64,000 nt of DNA from Limanda limanda. Lineage: Eukaryota; Chordata; Actinopteri; Pleuronectiformes; Pleuronectidae. The stretch is from the NCBI RefSeq assembly GCF_963576545.1, contig NC_083638.1, positions 27,758,900 to 27,822,899 of the forward strand, given 5' to 3'. The notes beneath the pieces are model-generated. The model saw nothing but the letters and a program-made list of their open reading frames with translations, ran no database searches and had not been told where the DNA came from. This document shows positions 39,701 to 52,821 of the stretch, one piece after another. Each line of letters starts with the position of its first letter. Position 1 is the stretch's first letter. The translations under genes and the position numbers were made by a program.

Positions 39701-40343
39701 GAGCGGCTCGGCTGGAACAGTATTGGGCTGCACGCCTCGTTACGGGCATTTTGGCTCGAGTGTATACATAAGTAATTCATTTCTGGTATTAACTAATAAC
39801 TTTGATCTCTGGTTTCCACTCTCATGAGCGCGTGCTGATGTAGTAAATATGAACCGCAAGTTCATTTCCTACCACAGTTTTGCATTATGCTGAAACTTCT
39901 TTTTTTGCCTTTTTTCTTTTTAATCGAGGATGCATAATTCACATTAAACACCCCTGCTCCTGTGGCAGAGTTCTCAAATTAGGCTCCATTTTCTTCATTT
40001 AGCCATGATGAAGTTGTTCATTAGAAAATATACTTTGCCTGATTCTTTGTTATTACCTTGCCATTGTAAATGCCTTGGGAGCAATTAAACATGTGAAGTG
40101 CCCAATTTTCCGTCCTCGGCTCCCAGTCCTGAACTCTATCTGCATGTTGCACACATTTCCTATGAACTAATTAAAGTGAATCAATGACACAACCCTTTAA
40201 AATGGTGACATATGTCACGGCCATCAGTGGGGAACAAAGGACCCTCTTAATTATTTTGTTCCTGCCGTTCCTGTAAACGCCTTGTCAAGGCAACAGACTC
40301 AGTAGCCGACTCTATAAAAAACAATGTCATGTACCCTCGCATA

Positions 40344-40353
40344 CACACCCACG

Positions 40354-40387
<34 letters not shown>

Positions 40388-40402
40388 CACACGCACACGT
40401 AT
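40344..40402 (+). repeat. (CA)n microsatellite
   Basis: About 60 bp of CA with AAA and CG interruptions, followed by more short CA runs to about 40436. Confidence 0.9.
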
Positions 40403-43400
40403 TGTACACACACAATTATAGACAGACACACACACTGTCCCCTGTTTCTCTGTGACGGCTTCCTCTCTGTCTAATGAAATACTAGTAATTGTAGTACAAC
40501 AATGACAATGTAAGTGCCTATGTGTGATGGTCCCCTTGCTCTTCAGAAGCGCAGCATCCCTTATCCATCTGTGGCTCTGGGGAACAATTTCTTGGATGCT
40601 GACAACCATATCTCATCTTGAAGATATATATATTTTTTCCCTTCTGTAAGACCTCCACTGGCCTGTGTTGTAAGTCTAATTTTGAAAAGTGTGTTACGGC
40701 CTGATATAAACACGTATTTCCTCATCTCTTTTTGCCCTCCTCTGGGTGTTTCTCATTCATTTGCCCTGTATCTCAGCTGCAGACCAGATGAAACATGCAG
40801 TTTAGCACGAGTATGCATTAGTTCTGTTATGAAGACTGATGGGCGGAGGGAGACCATGTTTTTCCCTGCTGCGCAATTATTTACAGTGGCCCCCTGTAAT
40901 CTGAAATACTAACATCTTCCTGATATAAACATAAAACATCATCATACAGGAGGGTCTACGTGAGGGCCTCTACTTTTAGTCAGCGCCGGGGCTGTAGATC
41001 ATGAGTGTTTTGTGTAAATGGTGACAAATGAAGGGGTGGGAGGTTTGAGACTGTGCTGGCAAATTACAAAAGGTTCACGTGTGCCAGTTGCTTACGAGCA
41101 TGCTTATTTGTTTAAGGGTTTCCCTTAATGCCCATCTGCAGTGTTGCCATAAATGCCCATCTGCAGCACTGGAATCTAAAACTGGCTTTGACTACTGTAG
41201 GAAAATCAACTGGCGGTCCTCCAAGTGTGTCATCTTCTCCTCTGAGAGAAAAGACGGACGGGGATGGATGGATGGATGAAAGGAAGCCTCGACACGCTTG
41301 TTTCCCCACCTCGTTACAACCGTTTCTGTGTTATCAAGAGCTTTGGCCCTGCTACACTACAGCACAGCAATACACTTTGTATTCGACAACACGAATGTAG
41401 TGCTAATCTTAATTCTTGCATTGTACCCCGTGTGTGTGAACATGCATTTCAATCAAATAGTTGGTGAAAAAAAAGGCCCAAAATAGTGCTGGCGGCACTG
41501 CCTGGAGAGATGTGCTGTCAGTCTCCCTGTCTGATCATGAGCTATTATCCTCTCTGCCCACAGACAGGAGAGAGAGCTACACCAGTGTCTATGTGATCAT
41601 GATCAATACATAATCACTTTCCTGTCACCGCAATGGCGCTATCAGGGGACAGTCCAGACCCATAGACCAGCCATTTTAGAAAAAGGCTTTGGCACGCCGT
41701 CTTCGTGACCTAGAAAGTGTGATGGTGTTGAACAGTGGCTAGGTGAATGCTGGACTCCTCTAAACTGTCAGGGGATGCATTATACAATTTCACAGTGCTC
41801 GTCTTTATTGAATTAGTTTGCAATGTGCTGTTGAAAGAAAAGTGATCGCTAGGAGAACAGAAAAAAATTGTTCTCTGACCGACAGACGGACAGTAAGCAT
41901 GCAGTATACATAATTTATTACATGGCTTCGTCGAACACTTGTCTAACTGGCCAATGGATGTATTCGGAGGTTTGCAATTTCTGAATAATAGACTATCTTT
42001 CCACATTTAATCATGTCACTCCAAAGTCAAAAAGTCTATTTTTGTTCATAGTAATCAAATTACCACTGACAGCAGATGGAGGGTGAAGACATCCACGCTG
42101 AAGATTTTTCCAATACATTGTCAAATTTACCTGAGGGTAAACATTATAATGGCAGTGAGGGGCTCTGCAGTCTTTCTGCATTTCAGACAGTGAACATAGA
42201 AACAGATTTAGAAATGAGCCATGTGTGGCCAACGCATCAGAGACGGTGAGGAGAGACACAAACTGTGTGAAAAATATCAATTCTGCCACAGCATAAACTT
42301 AGCATTAGACACAGTGCACGGTGCATCTTGACAAACAAGCTCACAAACATCCTTCACTTGTTTGGTATCAAGCTTTTCGTAGTTTGTCGTGGTAGTGACA
42401 AGACTTTGACACCGGTGGAGTGAAGGATTCATAGATTGCTCAAATGAAGCGGAACAGATTTTTTTATTTTTGTGACTTGCGTCTTTACTTTTCTATTGGA
42501 ATGAAGTGATTACTTTGACCACTTAGGGCAGAGCAGCAAGCTCTTAATAATACCATAACAGTTTGTTATGTGAAAACCTTGATCTGGCAAAACTTGTTAG
42601 CAAGTTTTTGCCAATTTACACATCCAGTAGACATGGAGCCACCATAAGCATTCATTTTGCAGTAGTGCCTCAATAAATGTAGTCAATTGAATCTGTTCTC
42701 TCTCATTTTAGCTCTGCTTTGGTCTCCACAGTCCCCTTAAATGAACGCCTGCCTCTTAAGCCTGTAAATGCTACATTATGTGCACTAGCTAGTGGTTTCC
42801 AGAGGTCAAAGCTTGGAATCTACTGAGGGAGAAGGGAGTGACACAAGACATTGACGTTATGGTAGCTTTTAGAGCAGTGTACAAATTTTAACCACCAAGT
42901 AGTTTGTATGTAACGAGCTGATATTTTGTGAAAGCAAATTTAATAATTTATTTCTTAAAGAAATTATCAAAAAGAGCTTCACTTCTTCTGAGACAACAAC
43001 ATTTTACTTCTTTAGCTGCTCTCACCCGCTGTTGACTAAAAGCTCTAGGCTACGAGACCGGGTGTGTATGTGTGTGTGTGTGTGTGATCCACTCATCCCC
43101 TATTTTTCTTCCAAGAAAAACTTTGTTTCATCTAATATCTGCTTTGTGCTTACCCTACAGTAGAAACAAACCACCCACAATTCTGCGCTGTTATGCACAC
43201 TCCTGCATCTCTACCCCTCTGCCCCCCTCTCTCTATTTATCCCAGCGTTCCTGCCTCTCTCTTTCAACCCCTGCAGTGTAAAGCCAGTCAGACATAAACA
43301 GTATTGTTTTACCCGGGTAGGGCTCACAGCAGGGCACTGTTAGCCCCACGCCTGATGCAACCCACAGCTCTCCCCATGCCTCGGTTATATCCCTTCTCTA

Positions 43401-46400
43401 TGGCTGAGCGCCCGCATACATATGAATGCCCCCTGTCTTATACCCTTCACGCTTCTGAGCTGGTCTGAGCTGAGCAGAGCTGAGATGTTACACAGCTGCC
43501 TTGCATGTTGGACGGAGGGATATTGTAGACAGTGTGGCATCCCAGCGATAGTAAATGAACTGTAATGACACAGTCTTTTTGAGTGATTATAGGTATGATG
43601 GTGCTTGAGCTGGGAGGACCTCCCTGTGGTGCAGTTTGCTGACATGTGCTAAGCATGCTAAGGGTGAATTCTGGGCAATAGTGTGGGTTGGGGGTGCATC
43701 TGTGTGACAGGGGAGCTCATAGTTTTGTTAGATAAACTAGAAAATAAAAAGCTTTGTGTGTGTCAATGTTATAATGAGGACTTTCTAATAGTCGTGTGCA
43801 TGCAGTTTTTTGCATTCTGCGGTCGTATGAGGTTTTGTTTCATCTTTTATTTTTGATTCACCTAATTGTGGAGGAGCTCATCGCATGTCTCCTTTCACCG
43901 TTTCAAACAACGGTGTTAATTTGGCAAGAAAACGCAGTGTTCCTCATTCTCTCTTCATCATCCTGCAGCATTTTTTATGCCACCAGCTGGGTTTAACATC
44001 TAACATTTTTTTTACATTTGCACATTTTATCATGCTCATGTTTGTCAAATAAAACGTTGCATTTTTAATGGTGGAGATTTCCTCCCGACAAGTCCTCCAA
44101 AAATATCTAGCTGTAGATAAAGCCGCGGACTGGTGTGGTATTTAATTTTTCGAATTAATTTCCTCTCCCTGCCACCCTGCATTGAACATTAAGTGTCTGC
44201 ATATGAGCATCTCGCTCCGGCTCAAACCTACATCTTTATGACCTTCCACTGTTTCATTATCCTTGCAATACTTCTCTGGAAATAAGCAGGCTATACGCAG
44301 ATGAAGCTGTGTGGCGGGTTTGTGTGTCACAGAAATAAGCTGCAATGTCCTTCCCCAGCCGTGGTGTGTCACATTGGGCTGCATCCCCCAATTTATCCCC
44401 TCTCTGGTCCAGCGGAGATTCCTATTGATTTCCTATCACTGAGCCAGTGTACAGAGTAAATAGGAAGTGTGTGGCCTATTGTTTGTGTCACCTGATAAAA
44501 ATAGAAAGCTAGACCCCCATGTCTTTATTCCGGGGGCCCGATCATGAGCCACAGGCCCTTCAACCGAAAAACTACAGCTGTAAATTTGATGTAAGTGGCC
44601 CATATACAGTAATGGCACCTTTGAAAATGATGTGTGTTTGAATTATCGGCATGCTATTAAATCCTGTGAACTTCCGGACGTGATTAATGAGATTACATTT
44701 AGTGTGGGAAGACAAGCGTAAAAGCAGGCTGTATTTTCATACATGCTTGATGCGTGTCACCCTGTGGGTTACTGCCCGAACCAACAGAGGGAGAGTGGTT
44801 CTCCCAGGAGAAGGATACATGCAATCTCTCAGTGTCTGGGCAAGTGAGACGAATCCATTTAGTCTGGAAATAGCATGATTGCCCTGACTGTACTTCTGCA
44901 TCTCGAACAGGGTTGACCAAGAATAGGCTGTAAGTAACACTTTCCAGGTATGCTGCCAAAGCCGGAGGGCGCACATGACTACATGTGCGTTCCATGTGAA
45001 GATATGTTCCATTGTAGGCTTTTTACATGGCTAATTCCTCCATGCGCAGCTTTTGTTATGAAGGAGCCATTCAGCTTTTTCTATCCCTGGAAGTTTATCG
45101 GTGTTGTGATGCTATTATTGTAACTGCCACAATGCTACAGGCTTCAAATAAAAAGCCAGAGACAATATTCCTCCTACAATTGAGCTTATGGCCCTACAGC
45201 TGCTTCCATTTCTGCAGTGTCCCTGGAATTTCTGTGCATTATCAAGGGGAAGGATGAACTAATCTTGAAACAGGACCAAAACACTGGCTTTCCTAATCCC
45301 TCATTTTTTTTATCATGGGCGGTGAGGAGCATTTTACCCCTGTGGGAGGGGAAGAAAGAGGGAGCCATTTCATGCTTCACTGGTTCAACTGTTTTTATGA
45401 AGATTTTTTTTTTTTCCTACCCTCCACTACCCCCACTCCAATCCATAGTGTAACTGGATTTATAAAGGCCGTTTGCAATAGTCCGACACCTTTTAGAAGT
45501 ACGAAGGTACTTTTCATAATTAGGGATGCGTAGATGGCTGCCTTCTCCCTATGTAGTGGTAGTAATTTAACTTTAAGAAAGATAAGGCTCTGTATCTCAG
45601 AAAAAAAGACGTGCAATTTCCTTAGCTGTCTCTCATTTTATTCATTTGACAATTGGCAAACACCTATGGCAGGGTATAATTTGCTTTCCAGAGTTTCTGC
45701 ATGAGTACACCAATTTGGATTATTGCACACATCTGTTGGATAAAAGTCATACAATTAAGTTTCCTTCCATTCTTTCAGCCGATTTATTGGACATTCTATT
45801 TACTTATTTAACACATTTCTGAGAAGTTTCCATGTACGTTTTGTTCAGGCAGAGCTATGAACAGTCGACTCAGGTGTTATATACCAGCATCTGGTGTATT
45901 GATGTGATATTTCCACCAAACCCCATGCACTCTATTTGCCTGTAGAGTCATTGCAGTGAGGTGCGGCGCTAATGCCTATTAGTGAAATGTAATAACATAC
46001 TCACATGCAAATTGCGAGTGAGTTTATGGATTAAAGCAGAAAATATTTCAGGTCTATCAGCAGCTGACATCAAGTTATAATGTCCACTTTTTTTTTTCTG
46101 AGAGACGGCAGGAACGCAGGAACAAAAAGAGCTCATTGATCCGCTGTGATCCAAACACTGCAGCAGGCATGGGTTGTAACAAGAGGTAGGAAATTTACAA
46201 AGTAAGCTCTGGCAACATAACAGCATAGGTCATCATAAGAGTATGAATTACTAGAACACCTCTGTCTCAGAGGAGCACTTGAGGCTCTTTCACTGTGAAA
46301 TAATTGGGTTGCAACAGTGAAACTCCTTCTCCGGTTGGAGAGTAAAGGTGGCTTTTGCTTTGTGTTGCTGTTACAGGACCACAGACACAGTGTGGTGACT

Positions 46401-47603
46401 ATTAATCAGCGGTGGACACATGTAGCTGACGGCATAAAGAGGGAGACAAGTTCAAACACACCATGCGGATCTGAAAAAACATCTTCGGCGAAGTCCTGTT
46501 TATGAAAGGCCCTCTGTGTTTTGCGGTGGTTACACTGAGCTGAAATGTTCGTTCTCTCTTTTTTTCTTAATAAAATATGTATTCCCTGAGTTTGTTTTGA
46601 ATTCCATATAGGTTAGATGTATCTTTAGTCATCATTGTGCTCCACATTCGTCAGCCGGTCAGCTGGGGGTTGTCTCGGTGCTTGTAGAGCCGGCAAAAGC
46701 CGATATGCCAACAGAATACAGATGTCTGATTTGTGGGTTACACACTGTTAGTACTGTGTGCTTTGCAGGGACTGTGTTTCTGTCACATCTGGCACTGCAT
46801 TTTTTATTTTCATGTTTAAATTCACGACAGGAGCCTCTGAATCACAGTGTCACAGCTAAAACTCGCACTTGGTACTTGGTACTACAAGCCTTTATTATTT
46901 TGTTTGGCACTCTGCGGTGGACAGACTTTGAAGCCTGTGGCAGGACCTGCGCCGTCTGCGACGAGGGACATCTCCCTTTGTTGTCAGAACACCTCTAAAC
47001 ATCTTTCCCTGAAACAATTACCATACCATCTGTAGCCTCCTGCTAGCGCGTGGCTCACTGTCAGCGTGTCAGCATCTTTTCTCGCCGTCTTTTTCCCCCT
47101 CTCCCCCTGACACACGCTCCCTCACACTGAGACAGATGAGGAGCCGGGTCACTGTGAACTAAAAGGGATATGTTTAATTAGTTAATAGTCACTTTATATT
47201 CAGTTTTTCCCTGATACCTTGTAATGGAGCTGTCAATGGCGGATTGAACTGACACTAATCTATTTTCTGATTTGCCTTGAGCGTTTGAGACTTAGTATAT
47301 TGATTAAGGTCCCTGCATACATTTCCTGCAAACCTCATAGAGCTGCTTCAATAAAAAACCTTGTTGCTGCTACGTACAGTATTGTTGCTGTGGGAGTATT
47401 AGCTGATTGCTCTGGTGTTAAAGGAGTGGTGATATTAAATTAGCATGTTTTAAATACTCGTACCAACACCTACATTAACACAGCTAAACTTTTAATTGGA
47501 CAAATCTCTCTACGCTGGCAAAAGTGTTTCCTTTGTGTATTGATGTGTGGGGCTCAGAGAGACAAGCGGTTTTAAGAGATAAATGTCCGTAAGTTTGGGG
47601 TCT

Positions 47604-47899
47604 GGACTTTCTCCGGAGTTTTCCTTTCACATGCGAAAAACTCAGCAGGAGAGGCGGGATGTAATGTATCAATTCTGCAGCGGAGATCACATGTTTTTAT
47701 TTACACATCGACATCGGCACTTATCACCGAAAGCTCTCTTGACATCTCCGTCAGTGTATTCTTCGTGTGTGGCTCCACTGTTCCATGCTCAAATATTTGT
47801 TTCATTTTTGTTTAGTCTTTTTCATCTCTGCATCTGTCGAATCTGGTCATTATCTGGAGTTTGACTTGGGGCTGGCAGGAGAACCTCCGGAGAAAGTCC
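47604..47899. mobile_element. Possible MITE fragment with 15-bp inverted repeats
   Basis: GGACTTTCTCCGGAG at 47604-47618 is repeated as its perfect reverse complement at 47885-47899, about 300 bp from end to end. The flanks (for example CTGAGGCTCTCACTCGG after the right copy) resemble a dispersed fish element with CCGGAG-rich ends, from memory. True ends may lie outside this interval. Confidence 0.4.
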
Positions 47900-49220
47900 T
47901 GAGGCTCTCACTCGGATACTTTTGTTCTCTCATACAGCCCCTCAGGAGGTTCAGTGCAGGTCTGAAAACAGCTATATTGTTCATTTGATTGCCTTGTAGC
48001 CTTTAACAGGGTTTTCAGGTGACACAATACACCTGCTGCTGTGCACATTGTTCACATTCTTTACCTATCCAACACCAGCGGCGGTGGAGATCTTGTAAAA
48101 GCATAATTTGGCCATTAGTAGATACGGTTCCGGTTCCTGCTGCGTTATAATAAGTGTGTGCCACATCCATCACTGTCATGTTGATTTGCACACAAGCTAA
48201 CGTACCCAGCAGAGGCTAGCATTACGAGAGGCTAGATGACTAATCAGCGCTGACATGACTGGTTTGCTCAGTTAGGCCAGACGCCCGTTATAACATATTT
48301 CATCTGGAGTCATGTCACATTTGCCACAAGCAATTGACACTTTGACGACAGAACTGTACACACACACACAATCGGGAGAAGAATTAAGGGCAAAGGACGA
48401 CACATTACCAGCTACACATGCCGGGTTTAATATCATGTTGTTCGGCTCAAGAAGACTGAAACGTTCAATTGGTTACTTTTTCGTTCCGGTTCAGCACTGC
48501 TCAAAGTTATTACGGGGAGAGGGGTTGTCTAGTTTGTATTTTGCGGAAGGGGGTAAGAGTAGGATTTTATTTCCATAAGCGAAGGAGAGGGGCATTGAAA
48601 AGATTAGGTTTTATTTCAGCCTTTTTATTTCACACAGCGTCCACCTGTGCCAAGCTCATTTACTCACTGACGACGGTAATAAATAATCAGTGGCTCTCGT
48701 TTCAAAAATAGAATGGCTGCAATCTTTGGGATGGGCTATTTGCAATAATTTATCATGGGAAATTGTTGGATATTGTGAAATGTATTATTACATTTACATA
48801 TTAAGTTTAAAATAGTACACAGATTCAAATTCTTAATGCACATTCATATTTTATGATTGAACAAGCTGTACCAATTCAGCCCTGTTTTATTATTTTGAAT
48901 ACAAGGGGGGAGGGTTTTTACGATTTTCTCCATCAAAGCAAGAGTGTGATGAACAATAGGGCACAAGCGATTGCTGCATGCTCTCTCCATCATTAGGATT
49001 TTCATACAGCCCCTTGCTTTCAAAAATAAAAAAAAAAACACATGAAACTCACTCTACACTGCTTTTATTTAGAGCAGCACAACAAAGTATGGCACAGATG
49101 AGACTGGACATTTGAACAAATCAAAAGCACACAGAGCGAAATAGTCTCATCTAAGTCCCCAGCGAAGAATAGGTTCCTATGGCGTCACAGTTAATAACGT
49201 TGTCTCTCTATGTTCCACAG

Positions 49221-49340
49221 GTACCACAGTTACCCGGGTAACAGCCACAGATGCCGACGATCCAGTGTATGGAAACAGCGCAAGACTGGTCTACAGTATA
49301 TTAGAGGGGCAACCATATTTCTCTGTAGACGCTAATCTTG
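49221..49340 (+). CDS. cdh8: Type II cadherin (cadherin-8-like), EC2 first half exon
   Basis: A 120-bp exon, phase 1 to phase 1, flanked by TTCCACAG and GTAAGT. Joined to the previous exon it continues in frame through a split glycine codon (G|GT). It holds the EC2 stretch with [14 protein letters not shown], whose Asp cluster (DADD) and Asn bind calcium at the EC1-EC2 and EC2-EC3 junctions. This is followed by [12 protein letters not shown], a strongly conserved type II segment. The 40-codon length is the usual one for this exon in the family. The exon is isolated between a 25.95-kb and a 6.5-kb intron. Because its first two bases are GT after CAG, the acceptor junction itself resembles a donor. 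The human cadherin-8 NVT sequon at this position, as I recall it, appears here as RVT, so that glycosylation site would be absent. Confidence 0.95.
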
Positions 49341-49424
49341 GTAAGTACAGTAGTTTGGTGTTTTAGGATTTTGCACTCAACAATAGAGGGGGCCAATATA
49401 ATCCTGTATGACTTTTAAAAAAGG

Positions 49425-49560
49425 AGACACAAAAGGACGACACCTCTGTGGGGCAGACTGTCCAACAGAGCTCTTTGTGCTGTTATTCATTGTTTGCCTG
49501 ACAAAGCCCGAAGAAGATCTCTGCGAGATCGAAACTTTGCTTCATTAAATTTAATGAGAG
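49425..49560 (+). repeat. Possible dispersed repeat fragment
   Basis: Contains GACAAAGCCCGAAGAAGATC followed by TCTGCGAGATCGAAACTTTGC and a TTCATTAAA tail. The pattern of a small stem followed by GATCGAAACTTTGC resembles the common fish repeat motif GA(T)GAAG...GCCGAAACGTTGC. Identification is weak. Confidence 0.3.
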
Positions 49561-50072
49561 CTATTAATACAGTGTGCAAATGCTTTGTCTGTTTCTAACC
49601 AATGGAGAACATAATGTATTACAAAATGTAATCAATGGACGCCACGCCCATAATGGGAAGAAAAGGGAAGAAATTGGCTTTACAGTGAGACAGTGATTAC
49701 ATCTAAGGATTATTTCAATAGTCTTTTTCTTCCAGACAGGGGCCAAGCACATTAGGCCAGAACCTTTTAGTATTTAAACATTGTCCTTTTTCATTACCTG
49801 CCTCGACTGAGATAAATGAGCTTACAAGGTCACCTCAGGTCAAGTAGTGGGCTATCAGGGTTTGACCAAGCCTCGAGGTAAGTACATCGAAATGACAGTC
49901 ACGAATAACATTACCTTAGAGGTGTCTGACTTATTATACGTTGATGTAAATGTGTAGTGTGACCTCTGACCTCACCTCTGAAGCCTGTTTTAAGCTTTCA
50001 GGACCTCCAGCAATATAACCTGGATGTTTGGATTGCAGCTGTGGCCACTTTGAGCAGTGGGAAATGATTAGA

Positions 50073-50143
50073 ACTCCACATTGGAAATGAAACGCATTTA
50101 ATGAATAAATAAGCATCGCGTCCCAATTCATCACCTGGTTAAT
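50073..50143 (+). repeat. Duplicated non-coding element, copy 1
   Basis: This 71-bp segment aligns without gaps to 52751-52821, with 60 of 71 positions identical; nine of the eleven differences are transitions. It contains CACATTGGAAATGAAA, CCCAATTCATCAC and a CACCTG E-box followed by GGTTAATTATTGCAA, an HNF1/homeodomain-like site partly outside the shared core. The copies are 2,678 bp apart in the same orientation in the same intron. It could be a duplicated enhancer module or an old repeat. Confidence 0.7.
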
Positions 50144-50958
50144 TATTGCAAGCCCTGCAATACGAGCCGACATATTGCCGCCACAGTGTGTGATTTCAGA
50201 TAGCATGGCGGAGCTCCAGAGTCAGAGGCATGTCAGCCATGCCGGCTCTGCCTTTCCGACAAGCAGGTGTGACAACGGCGGCTCTCTGCAAAAAAGAAAC
50301 AATGCAACTAATAGGTGTGTGTACCTTTAACACAGAATAGTGGAGCGTAATAAAAAGCCGTCACGCCACGCACAGGTTGTGTGAAAGGGGCGAGAAGAGA
50401 GCTTTGTTTGCCTGTCACCCCCCCCAGCCACTTCCTGGCCACTCTCTTGCTGATAATCAATGCGAGCCATCATTCATTCAAAAATGATGTTCCCCGTGAA
50501 CATAATCCAGACATCGATTATGTTGCCACCGCGCTGTAACTGGCGAGGTAATTTAGAACCATATAAACAAAATGTCCAAGACGCAAGGTTGTGATCTACG
50601 AGGAAATCAGGTCTGCCATTTTGGCTCTGAAGTCGGAGGGCTACTCGGTAAACTGTGACATCTAAACACGAGCTGAAACATCAACAAGCCATCTACATCC
50701 TGATTACATGAATATACATGAACGTTCCGCTGTATATCTACGGAAACCATATCCCGCTGGCACTCGCGCTGCACAGTCCTCCTGCTTAAAGGATCTTTTT
50801 TAAAACAAATTCTTTATAATTCATTAAAATATCATTAATATGCATGGTTCAGTTTGTATGAATTTCTAATGTTGTCTGAGTGTTGGCAGCTGATGAAGGC
50901 TGCCAGGACAGTGGATTTCAATGAAAGACAGAGGCTGAGGTGACATCAGCCAGCGAGT

Positions 50959-50975
50959 GGGGGGGGGGGGGGGGG
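50959..50975 (+). repeat. Poly-G run
   Basis: 17 consecutive G, followed by CCCGCC. Confidence 0.9.
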
Positions 50976-52750
50976 CCCGCCTGCAGGTGCTACAAGTTGC
51001 CGAGATTCCAGCAGGTAGAAATGCAACAGCTTCCCCACCTGCTGGCCCACCTGAGGTCATCTCTCTCTGTTGTGGTGCATTAGGTTTTAAAATGCGTATG
51101 ATTCCGAAAGGACACAAAAGGGGTTTGTGGTAAAAAGAAAAAAAAAGCACTTATCAGTAGACCACATGGCAACTATGTTAATGAGTGTAGTTAACTGTTA
51201 TGTATATGCAGACGCTATTATGTAACCTCCCCACCATTGCAGCGAGCCTGTGGGGGGACAGATTTACAAAATGCACGCTAAAAGGGAGCTGACAGTGTTG
51301 GTTATGGCTTGAAAAGTTGTGTAACAACAACAACAGGACTTCAGGTAACTCAGCCCATCTGTTTTTTAGAAATGCTTTTAGATTATCGCTGCATGATGCT
51401 GCTGTTAAGTCAGGCTCGCAGGCTCGCTCCCTTCTCTACCCCGTTCCTCCACAGCTGCACACTAACTCTGAGTTTCAAAACATAAACAGTACACACACAC
51501 ACACACACACAGAAAACGTGTGTTACTTGGGGCGCTATAGTTAAAACTCAACGTGTGTAGCTTTAAGGAAAATGTGAAATAATGCAACGATATGGTAAGA
51601 AAGCAAAAATATTGAATAAGAAAAATATAAGCACCCACACAGCAGAGGGAAAAAGAAATAGGTCTGTTGTCGTGTCTTAGTGGCAGGCTGTAATTTTAAT
51701 AAGGCCTCACAGAGATATTTACCAGGTTTAATCAGACAACAGTTAAGGACACCACGTATGGAAATGATTTCATACAAAGAATATTACACACGGGTTATTG
51801 GAATCTGCATAATAAAACCACCTTGGCCCTTATAATGATCTAGTGGGGATTGAGCTGAATGAGGCTCATACGCACATTAAGCCTTTCACAACTGGAAGTA
51901 CAGGCTACACATGCTCATGCAGGTGGGCTGAGGAAAGAATATATGCCTCTATCACTGGAATACATGGAGACACATACAAAGGCTCCTCCATTATGTTTGC
52001 CCTGGTTTAACTAGGTCATCTGATCGTCAGTGATATACTCAATATCACCGAGATTCAATAATGGGCTGCATGGTATTCATTATTGAAACTAAGAAATTAT
52101 AGGACTCATATGAGCTGAGCTTTGCTTCACTCTGTGTTTTCATCAGCTGACTGGTCGTCCTGAATGCATAAATGGGGCCAGTACTCACACGCTGCTGTGT
52201 AACACCAATGGGTTCTGAATTCAAAATAATAATAATTACTTCCTTCTTTCACAAGGCAAACTCCTCAGCAGCGTCATCATGCATAAAGTTATCTCCAAAC
52301 AGATTCCAGATTGGATCTTTAATTGCTTTTCCAGCTGACTTTTTAACATGTGTCTGTAAGCAATATGATTAAATAATAGTGAAATTACATTAATAAGAAA
52401 TGAGATGGAAATCGGCTGCTCACAGTTTGGAAAACAGCACACAATAAACAAGCTGGAAGAAAGGCAGTCGCCAAATTTATGTACATAATTAGGACGAGCA
52501 CTCAGTTCAACACGTAGAATTTGGCGCTCGCCACCGCCTCTGTAGTCGCCGCGAACCCGGAGCATCTGCAGCAGGAACATGTGTGTGGAAGACGAGCTGA
52601 ACGGACAGTTTAAGGATTAGCATTCATGCTCTGTGTGTTTGCCGAGCACATGCAGATGGCTCATTCAAGTGAGCCAGATGTTTTAATGAATGTTAATGAA
52701 AAATAAAAGGTAAGGGGAAAACAACCATTAGAATGCATTTGACACTTACA

Positions 52751-52821
52751 ACGCCACATTGGAAATGAAAAGCATTCGACAAATAAATAAACATCATGCC
52801 CCAATTCATCACTTGGTTAAT
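52751..52821 (+). repeat. Duplicated non-coding element, copy 2
   Basis: Direct-orientation partner of 50073-50143. Shared blocks are CCACATTGGAAATGAAA, AATAAATAA, CCCAATTCATCAC and TGGTTAAT. The E-box of copy 1 (CACCTG) is CACTTG here. It is followed by unique AT-rich sequence with several TAAT/ATTA cores (52890-52930). Confidence 0.7.

Noticed and set aside
46678..46998. 106-codon plus-strand open frame
   Set aside because: No known domain. The Cys-rich patches do not form a recognisable zinc finger or other module.
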